DNA of 10,348 bases, from positions 1-10,348 of the forward strand of contig CALYVJ010000039.1 of the NCBI GenBank assembly GCA_945494195.1. The letters are read 5' to 3'. Source of the DNA: an uncultured Selenomonas sp. GTDB taxonomy: Bacteria; Bacillota; Negativicutes; Selenomonadales; Selenomonadaceae. Of this stretch, positions 5,402 to 10,348 are shown piece after piece (the first letter of the stretch is position 1; each line of letters starts with the position of its first letter). Made by a program: the position numbers and the translations under genes. The notes beneath the pieces are model-generated. The model saw only the letters and a list, made by a program, of their open reading frames with translations, was not told the origin of the DNA and did no database searches.

Positions 5402-6685
5402 TCAAAGATAACGCAGCCAAACGTATACATTTGCCATGATAATCGTCAGTACCATGACCGGGAACGCCACTTTCATGAACCCCAGGAATGAAATCTGACG
5501 GCCACGCTGTGCTGCCATCGAGGCAACGACAACATTGGCACTGGCACCAATCAAGGTACCATTGCCGCCCAGGCAGGCACCGAGTGCCAGCGACCACCAA
5601 AGCGGATCAAGATTCGTAAGTCCCATCTGTCCCATATCCTGAATCAATGGAATCAAGGTTGCGACAAAGGGAATATTATCGATAAAGGCCGAGGCGATAG
5701 CACTCATCCAGAGAATCAGTACCGCGGTAGCCGTAACATCGCCATTGGTAAGCTTGATAGCCTCAGCCGCCAGCATCTTGATAACGCCCGTTTCCACCAG
5801 TGCACCGACCAAAACAAACAGACCAGCAAAGAAGAAGATGGCCAGCCACTCGACCTTCGAGAGGACCTTGGCAATCATAGCCTCATTGCGCGTAAACGTG
5901 ATAAGCAGCAACAATCCTGCTCCTGTCAAGGCAGCCGTAGCCGTTTCCAGTCCCAGCGCGCCATGCATGACAAACAGGGAAATCGTAATGAAGATGACAA
6001 ACAAGCACTTCTTCAACAGCTTCACATCGGAAATCTGGCTTTTCGCATTGAGGCGCATAACCTTTTCCTGCAGGTCCGGCTGGGTCTTGAGCCCCTTGCC
6101 ATAGAGCAGAATAAGGAGTGCCTGCACAACGATGAAGATAATAATCGATACCCCAGTCATATTCATGACAAAATCCATGAAGTTAAGGCCTACAGCACTG
6201 CCAATCATGATGTTTGGCGGATCACCGATAAGGGTAGCTGTACCACCGATGTTCGAAGACAAAATCTGCGAAATCAGATAAGGTTTGACATCTACCTTGA
6301 GCTGAGCGGTGATGCTGAAAGTAATCGGCACTGTCAGCAGGACCGTCGTGACATTATCCAGCAAGGCAGAACAAATCATTGTCAGCGTCGACAATGCGAC
6401 GAGCAACGCAATAGGACGAGCCTTTACCTTCTTGGCCGCCCAAATGGCCAGAAAGTTGAACAGACCAGTCTCGCTGGTGATATTGACGATAATCATCATG
6501 CCCATCAAGAGCCCTAAAGTATTAAAATCAATGTGATGAATAGCAGTTTCCTGACTGATGATCCCGCATAGTATCATCAGCATAGCTCCGAAAATACCGA
6601 CAATCGTACGGTGAACCTTCTCGGAAATAATCAGCGCGTAAGCAGTAACAAAAATGATAACTGCCACGGTTGTGCTGCTCAGCAA
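5402..6685 (-). CDS. ArsB/NhaD-superfamily permease (anion or sodium/proton transporter)
   Basis: A 427-residue inner-membrane protein with about 11-12 hydrophobic segments. It has the internal repeat of the ion transporter superfamily: LLDNVTTVLLTVP (108-120) followed by SNIGGTATLIGDPPN (144-158), and again FIDNIPFVATLIP (334-346) followed by GGNGTLIGASANVV (373-386). The paired Asp-Asn and GTLIG motifs are typical of the ArsB/NhaD/P-protein group (TC 2.A.45). It probably moves an oxyanion or exchanges sodium and protons; the substrate cannot be read from sequence, and no arsenic genes lie nearby. The start is TTG at 6683-6685: the frame is closed by a stop seven codons upstream, no ATG is available, and a weak AAGTGGA precedes it. 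It is the last gene of the operon, 38 bases after the small unknown gene, and runs into a strong terminator. Confidence 0.85.
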   Translation of the reverse strand: MLSSTTVAVIIFVTAYALIISEKVHRTIVGIFGAMLMILCGIISQETAIHHIDFNTLGLLMGMMIIVNITSETGLFNFLAIWAAKKVKARPIALLVALSTLTMICSALLDNVTTVLLTVPITFSITAQLKVDVKPYLISQILSSNIGGTATLIGDPPNIMIGSAVGLNFMDFVMNMTGVSIIIFIVVQALLILLYGKGLKTQPDLQEKVMRLNAKSQISDVKLLKKCLFVIFITISLFVMHGALGLETATAALTGAGLLLLITFTRNEAMIAKVLSKVEWLAIFFFAGLFVLVGALVETGVIKMLAAEAIKLTNGDVTATAVLILWMSAIASAFIDNIPFVATLIPLIQDMGQMGLTNLDPLWWSLALGACLGGNGTLIGASANVVVASMAAQRGRQISFLGFMKVAFPVMVLTIIMANVYVWLRYL

Positions 6686-6723
6686 TACAATCCACTTCTT
6701 TCTTTACTTATACTGGTTCAAAT

Positions 6724-7035
6724 TTACTGGTTCTTCTTATATTTCGGGACCAGCACGATGTTTTCTCCATCACGCTTGATCTTAAACGAATACTTCTGGA
6801 TTCCCCCACGGAACAGCTCCATTTTCAGTTGCAGCAGAGCCTTGCCCAATTCTTCGGTAAGTTCCGGTGTAAAACCGGCCTTGCCGAGCTGAGCTGGCGG
6901 TTCGATACCGGCACGCTCGCGGCGCTTCTGCTCAGCAGCTTTCTCCGCCTTGATGAAGGTGTCCTCCAGCGAGGCCTCCTCCACGTAGTTCTGGAACATA
7001 TCCTTATCTGTAAGGCCTTTTGGTATCTTGCTCAT
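6724..7035 (-). CDS. Small conserved-type protein of unknown function
   Basis: A 103-residue, highly charged soluble protein. Residues 15-45 are rich in Glu, Lys, Ala and Arg and likely helical. A short Pro-Pro linker follows at about 45-48, then a second helix (FTPELTEELGKALLQLKMEL, 55-74) and a basic C-terminal beta-like tail ending VPKYKKNQ. No family was recognised. Its ATG lies one base after the stop of glnS (TAA-G-ATG), and its ribosome binding site AAGGG is inside the end of glnS, so translation is almost certainly coupled to glnS. This tight coupling and a good start signal argue that it is a real gene. A role near translation or RNA is possible from position but has no sequence support. 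Confidence 0.75.
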   Translation of the reverse strand: MSKIPKGLTDKDMFQNYVEEASLEDTFIKAEKAAEQKRRERAGIEPPAQLGKAGFTPELTEELGKALLQLKMELFRGGIQKYSFKIKRDGENIVLVPKYKKNQ

Positions 7036-7036
7036 C

Positions 7037-8713
7037 TTATCCCTTCTTTACTTTCGCCCAGCTATCACGCAAGCCAACCACCCGGTTGAATACGAGTTTA
7101 TCCGGCGTAGTATCCGGGTCCACGACAAAATAGCCCGTGCGCAGGAACTGATAGTGGGTACCTGCCGCCGTAAGCTTGACACTGGGTTCAATCCACGCAT
7201 TTTCAATCGTCTCCAGCGAATTCTTGTTGAGCGCCTCCAGAAAATCAGACGGAACGTTGCCGTTCTCATCCGACTCGATGAGGTAATCATAAAGACGTAC
7301 CTCCGCTGACAGCGCCGTCTTGGCAGCAACCCAGTGAATCGTGCCCTTGATTTTACGGCCAGCAGTTGCACCGCCGGTCTTTGAATCCAGATCAGCCGTA
7401 CAATGAAGCTCTATTACCTGGCCATTTTCATCTTTGATTACTTCCTCGCATTTGATGATGTAGGCGTGTTTGAGACGAACCTCGCCACCCGGTTTGAGGC
7501 GGAAATATTTCTTCGGCGGTTCTTCCATGAAGTCTTCCTGCTCAATGTAGATTTCCCGCGAAAACGGCACAAAGCGGCGGCCGCCATGCATCGGGTTGTT
7601 GTCAGCCAGCAGATACTCCTCTTTATCCTCCGGATAGTTGGTAATAACGACCTTCAGCGGACGAAGTACCGCCATGACACGGTCGGCATTCTCATTGAGG
7701 TCGTCACGGACACAATGCTCGAGCATGCTGACATCTACCAGGCTGTCCGCTTTTGCCACACCGATTTCTTCACAGAACTTGCGCAGGGATGCCGGCGTAT
7801 AACCGCGGCGGCGAAGCCCCGAAATCGTCGGCATGCGGGGATCATCCCAACCACTGACAAAATGCTCCTCAACCAGCTGGCGCAGTTTGCGCTTGCTGGT
7901 AACCGTATTGGTAAGATTCAGGCGCGCAAATTCGATCTGGCGCGGGCGGGTATTGGCATCAAAGCCCAGGGATTCCAGCAACCAATCATAGAAAGGACGG
8001 TGCTCCTCAAATTCCAGTGTGCAGACCGAGTGGGTAATCCCCTCAATCGCATCGGAAAGTGGATGCGCAAAATCATACATCGGATAGATGCACCAAGCGT
8101 CTCCTGTGCGATGATGATGTGCGTGGGCAATGCGATAGATAACTGTATCACGCAGAACCATATTCGGCGACGCCATATCTATCTTAGCGCGCAAAACTTT
8201 CTCGCCATCGGCGAATTCCCCGGCCTTCATGCGGGCGAATAAATCAAGATTTTCCTCCACACTGCGGTTGCGGTATGGGCTTTCCTTGCCCGGTTCCGTA
8301 AGGGTTCCGCGGTAAGCACGAATTTCATCCGCCGACAAATCATCGACATAGGCAAGGCCTTTTTTAATGAGCTCGCAAGCATATTCGTAAAGCTTGTCAA
8401 AATAATCCGAAGCATAAAACATGCGATTCTGCCAAGAAAAACCGAGCCAGTGGATATCCTCCTGAATGGAATCCACGTATTCCGTATCTTCCTTAGTCGG
8501 GTTCGTATCATCGAAGCGAAGATTGCAAAGTCCATGGTTATACTCTGCCAAACCAAAATTCAAGCAAATCGACTTGGCATGGCCGATATGGAGATAACCA
8601 TTCGGCTCAGGTGGGAAACGCGTATGAATACCTTCCGTATACTTTCCGTTCTTCTGGTCTTCCTCAATCGCATTCTGAATGAAATTGGAAGCGATCGTCG
8701 TATTCTCTGCCAT
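7037..8713 (-). CDS. glnS: Glutaminyl-tRNA synthetase
   Basis: A 558-residue class I aminoacyl-tRNA synthetase, close to E. coli GlnRS (554), which charges tRNA-Gln with glutamine in the cytosol. The catalytic domain opens with [18 protein letters not shown] (31-48, HIGH signature at 42-45) and NLRFDDTNP (64-72). The second ATP-binding signature is VTSKRKL (271-277), where the usual GlnRS form is [23 protein letters not shown] (201-218) and the [17 protein letters not shown] segment (229-245) are typical of GlnRS rather than GluRS. The C-terminal half is the beta-barrel anticodon-binding region. The ATG at 8711-8713 is chosen over one nine codons upstream because AGGAGA (minus strand of 8721-8726) sits seven bases before it. 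The ribosome binding site directly follows the stop of the HD-domain gene, and the next gene starts one base after the glnS stop. Confidence 0.97.
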   Translation of the reverse strand: MAENTTIASNFIQNAIEEDQKNGKYTEGIHTRFPPEPNGYLHIGHAKSICLNFGLAEYNHGLCNLRFDDTNPTKEDTEYVDSIQEDIHWLGFSWQNRMFYASDYFDKLYEYACELIKKGLAYVDDLSADEIRAYRGTLTEPGKESPYRNRSVEENLDLFARMKAGEFADGEKVLRAKIDMASPNMVLRDTVIYRIAHAHHHRTGDAWCIYPMYDFAHPLSDAIEGITHSVCTLEFEEHRPFYDWLLESLGFDANTRPRQIEFARLNLTNTVTSKRKLRQLVEEHFVSGWDDPRMPTISGLRRRGYTPASLRKFCEEIGVAKADSLVDVSMLEHCVRDDLNENADRVMAVLRPLKVVITNYPEDKEEYLLADNNPMHGGRRFVPFSREIYIEQEDFMEEPPKKYFRLKPGGEVRLKHAYIIKCEEVIKDENGQVIELHCTADLDSKTGGATAGRKIKGTIHWVAAKTALSAEVRLYDYLIESDENGNVPSDFLEALNKNSLETIENAWIEPSVKLTAAGTHYQFLRTGYFVVDPDTTPDKLVFNRVVGLRDSWAKVKKG

Positions 8714-8726
8714 TTGATTCTCTCCT

Positions 8727-9527
8727 TTATAAATCCACACGGTCTTCAGCCGCGCATTTTTCCTTGATATATTCCCGCAGACGTCGGATACCTTCGTCGA
8801 GGCCTTCCTGTTCCGGCAGGTACTTGATGATCAAATCCACGTACCCCCGCTCTACCATCTTGCGAAGTGTCCAGCTGTAATTGACGTCATACACCCACAT
8901 GAGCCGTACGAGTTTCCGGTCCCCATGCGTTCGCAGGCGATGATAATCCGCTTGTTTCCCCTCAGCAAAGTCCCGGACAAAATCCGGACTCACTAACTGA
9001 CTGGCATCACTGGGAACAAAGTTTGGCGCTTTTTGTGCTCCATCCGGTACCAGATAGGGTGAAAGGACACGGTAAATATCCAGTTTGTCGGCATCCCGCA
9101 GCAGACGGGCAAAAACCAGCTTGCGAAAATCCTCAGTAGGTTCGATTTCCTTCTTATTGTGGTTGCGGATGGCAAAACGGACCACCACCTCATCCTCCGG
9201 CGACAACTCTGCCATATAGGGCATTTCCTCTGTCAGCACCTTGAGGCCAAGATCCGCATGATCTTCTGACTGCGCATCATTAAAGGTCTTGTAAAGGCTG
9301 TACTGGCGGAATCTGCCCACATCATGGAACAGCCCCATGACTTCAGCCAATTGAACATCGTGCGTGGTAAGCTTTAAATGCTGGGCCAGTTCTCTTGCGA
9401 TTTTAGTGACATATCCCGTATGGATCATCTTGATGCGTATGCCCTGCATGACTTCTTCGTCATCCGTAACAAACCGCGCCATATAATCATCCATCCAGTT
9501 ATGCATTTTTTTTAGTAATTCTTCCAT
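8727..9527 (-). CDS. HD-domain metal-dependent phosphohydrolase
   Basis: A 266-residue cytosolic protein of the HD superfamily. The metal-site pattern is complete: His36 in KMIHTGYV, the His68-Asp69 doublet in GLFHDVGR, His90 and His123 as further likely ligands, and Asp147 in [11 protein letters not shown]. These proteins hydrolyse phosphate esters of nucleotides or signalling nucleotides. The C-terminal 100 residues are not a recognised domain, and no RelA/SpoT synthetase or GGDEF part is attached, so the substrate is unknown. The ATG has AGGAAG (minus strand of 9535-9540) seven bases upstream. It is the first gene of the operon, and its stop lies 13 bases before the glnS start with the glnS ribosome binding site between them. 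An HD-GYP phosphodiesterase is unlikely because the GYP motif is absent. Confidence 0.87.
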   Translation of the reverse strand: MEELLKKMHNWMDDYMARFVTDDEEVMQGIRIKMIHTGYVTKIARELAQHLKLTTHDVQLAEVMGLFHDVGRFRQYSLYKTFNDAQSEDHADLGLKVLTEEMPYMAELSPEDEVVVRFAIRNHNKKEIEPTEDFRKLVFARLLRDADKLDIYRVLSPYLVPDGAQKAPNFVPSDASQLVSPDFVRDFAEGKQADYHRLRTHGDRKLVRLMWVYDVNYSWTLRKMVERGYVDLIIKYLPEQEGLDEGIRRLREYIKEKCAAEDRVDL

Positions 9528-9571
9528 TACTCGTCTTCCTTACTATCCCAATCTGGACACTGCATGAAAAC

Positions 9572-9600
9572 ATTATACTACGAAGGGAATTGTCACGCAA
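9572..9600 (-). promoter_or_regulatory. Promoter of the HD-domain/glnS operon
   Basis: On the minus strand, TTGCGT (9595-9600) is 17 bases upstream of a perfect TATAAT (9572-9577), about 45 bases before the HD-gene start. The -35 box lies inside an imperfect inverted repeat, GGAATT-gt-CACG / CGTG-AATTCC (9586-9613), which is a candidate operator. Confidence 0.65.
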
Positions 9601-9613
9601 TATCGTGAATTCC
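9586..9613. repeat. Imperfect inverted repeat over the -35 region
   Basis: GGAATTgtCACG (9586-9597) and CGTGAATTCC (9604-9613) are inverted copies, ten matching positions with two extra bases in the left arm, separated by CAATAT. No T-run follows on either strand, so it is not an intrinsic terminator. Its position over the promoter favours a protein-binding site. Confidence 0.5.
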
Positions 9614-9632
9614 TCCGCCTTTCCCTTCTCTG

Positions 9633-10151
9633 TCACGTTTCAATCAGGATATGAAGCTTGCGCAAATCATCACGGATTGCCTGCAGGGTTTCCTCATCGG
9701 GCACCCGTACGGTATGCATATGAACCCCACCAGTCACCACCAACAGCGGGTTAGCCTGGCACTTCTGCATCTTGGACAGGAAAGCCCGGATATCCCGGCG
9801 ATTTTCCAGCAGCAAATCCCCACGGATTGGACCGTAAAGCGGATGCTCTACAATAACATCCAGAACCGCACCGCCATTATCGACGATGGCCAGCAGCTCC
9901 TTTTCCATACCGGCGGCATCATGTTGGCATACCAGAGTAACCATCTGGCCTACCTGCCCCTGTTCCTGTGGCAGGATATACCCCCGCGGCGTAGCAAAAA
10001 TCTGCACGCCCTGAGCCCGCAGGATACTGATATCCCCGACGATAATCTGACGGCTTACACCAAACTCCCGTGACAGCTTGGTTCCTGTCAGCGGCTGCTC
10101 CGCTTCCTTCAGGCGTTCAAACAATTTTCTCCGGCGTTCTTCCGTATTCAT
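9633..10151 (-). CDS. niaR: Niacin-responsive transcriptional repressor NiaR (HTH plus 3H domain)
   Basis: A 172-residue regulator of NAD synthesis and niacin uptake genes. Residues 5-60 form a winged helix of the HTH_11 type (LTGTKLSREFGVSRQIIVGD, 21-40, then a wing ending RGYILP). Residues 70-172 are the 3H domain that binds niacin and a metal: His77 in CQHDAAG, His103 in VEHPLYGPIRGDL, and His144/His146 in GGVHMHTV. His77, Glu85, His144 and His146 match the His-Glu-His-His metal site described for Thermotoga NiaR. The ATG at 10149-10151 is preferred over an in-frame TTG two codons upstream because AAAGGGG (minus strand of 10159-10165) is seven bases from the ATG but only one base from the TTG. 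None of the usual targets (nadABC, niaP) is in the window. No terminator separates it from the HD-domain gene. Confidence 0.92.
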   Translation of the reverse strand: MNTEERRRKLFERLKEAEQPLTGTKLSREFGVSRQIIVGDISILRAQGVQIFATPRGYILPQEQGQVGQMVTLVCQHDAAGMEKELLAIVDNGGAVLDVIVEHPLYGPIRGDLLLENRRDIRAFLSKMQKCQANPLLVVTGGVHMHTVRVPDEETLQAIRDDLRKLHILIET

Positions 10152-10178
10152 GCACAAACCCCTTTCCGCGATAACGAT

Positions 10179-10206
10179 AAAAAAAAGGCTGCCCTAACGG
10201 CAGCCT
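10179..10206 (-). terminator. Intrinsic terminator of the tRNA operon
   Basis: On the minus strand, AGGCTGCC (10206-10199) pairs with GGCAGCCT (10193-10186) around a 5-base loop and is followed by eight T's (10186-10179). It starts 11 bases after the tRNA-Val CCA end and lies directly upstream of the niaR ribosome binding site. Confidence 0.92.
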
Positions 10207-10217
10207 ATACATTTCAA

Positions 10218-10293
10218 TGGTGGGCGATAACAGGATCGAACTGCTGACATCCTGCTTGTAAGGCAGGCGCTCTCCCAGCTGAGCTAATCGCCC
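10218..10293 (-). tRNA. tRNA-Val (anticodon UAC)
   Basis: A complete 76-base cloverleaf with an encoded CCA tail (minus strand of 10218-10220). The acceptor arm GGGCGAT pairs with ATCGCCC, the D-arm is TAGCTCAGCTGGGAGAGC-like, and the anticodon stem CCTGC/GCAGG encloses CTTACAA, so the anticodon is TAC. The T-loop is TTCGATC. It is the last RNA before the terminator. Confidence 0.97.
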
Positions 10294-10297
10294 AAAA

Positions 10298-10348
10298 TGG
10301 TGACGCGTATGGGATTCGAACCCATGAAGCCGCCGTGAAAGGGCGGTG
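10298..10348 (-). tRNA. tRNA-Glu (anticodon UUC), 3' part only
   Basis: The 3' two-thirds of a tRNA that runs off the right edge. The anticodon stem CCGCC/GGCGG encloses CTTTCAC, giving anticodon TTC. A T-arm, GGGTTCGAATCCC-type, and an encoded CCA (minus strand of 10298-10300) follow. Four bases separate it from tRNA-Val, so the two belong to one precursor transcript. Confidence 0.93.

Noticed and set aside
7403..8242. Plus-strand open frame of 279 codons opposite glnS
   Set aside because: Shadow of the glnS coding strand; no start signal and no recognisable protein pattern.
9586..9613. Inverted repeat as terminator of niaR
   Set aside because: No T-run follows it on the minus strand and the arms are interrupted by two extra bases; an operator role is more likely.
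1..10348. CRISPR arrays, insertion sequences, prophage or integron features
   Set aside because: No regularly spaced repeats, transposase or integrase motifs, or paired terminal repeats were seen; although tRNA genes are present, no attachment-site duplication is visible.

Overview
The window reads as chromosomal DNA from a Gram-positive-type anaerobe, most likely a member of the Negativicutes (Selenomonas-like). The basis is moderate GC content, strong AGGAGG ribosome binding sites, sigma-A style promoters, a NiaR-type niacin repressor, a COG2509 FAD dehydrogenase and a true glutaminyl-tRNA synthetase, which most other Firmicutes lack. The lineage is an inference. I see no insertion sequence, phage gene, CRISPR array or clear foreign island; most genes are housekeeping or transport genes.

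Left part (1-3430): a glyoxalase-family gene (partial, minus strand) has its own promoter. Upstream of it is putP, a sodium/proline symporter (minus). putP is divergent from a 459-residue FAD-dependent dehydrogenase (plus). The 311-base gap between these two holds a promoter for each, nested inverted repeats over the putP -10 box, and a terminator-like hairpin in the dehydrogenase leader. A strong terminator closes the dehydrogenase unit.

Middle (3430-5400): a small minus-strand reading frame looks like the remnant of a multi-pass transporter, with a perfect 16-bp palindrome just upstream. Next is a two-gene minus-strand unit: a conserved protein of unknown function followed by an MTA/SAH-nucleosidase-like enzyme whose usual catalytic Asp is Asn. 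It ends in its own terminator.

Right part (5353-10348): a minus-strand operon of HD-domain hydrolase, glnS, a 103-residue unknown protein and an ArsB/NhaD-type permease, with spacings of 13, 1 and 38 bases. It starts from a promoter near 9572-9600 and ends at a long hairpin terminator. Upstream are niaR and then a tRNA-Glu/tRNA-Val pair with its own terminator, leaving almost no room for a niaR promoter. No obviously new multi-gene system is visible. The points most worth following are the Asn-substituted nucleosidase with its unknown partner, the possible attenuator before the FAD dehydrogenase, and the transporter remnant with its intact palindrome.
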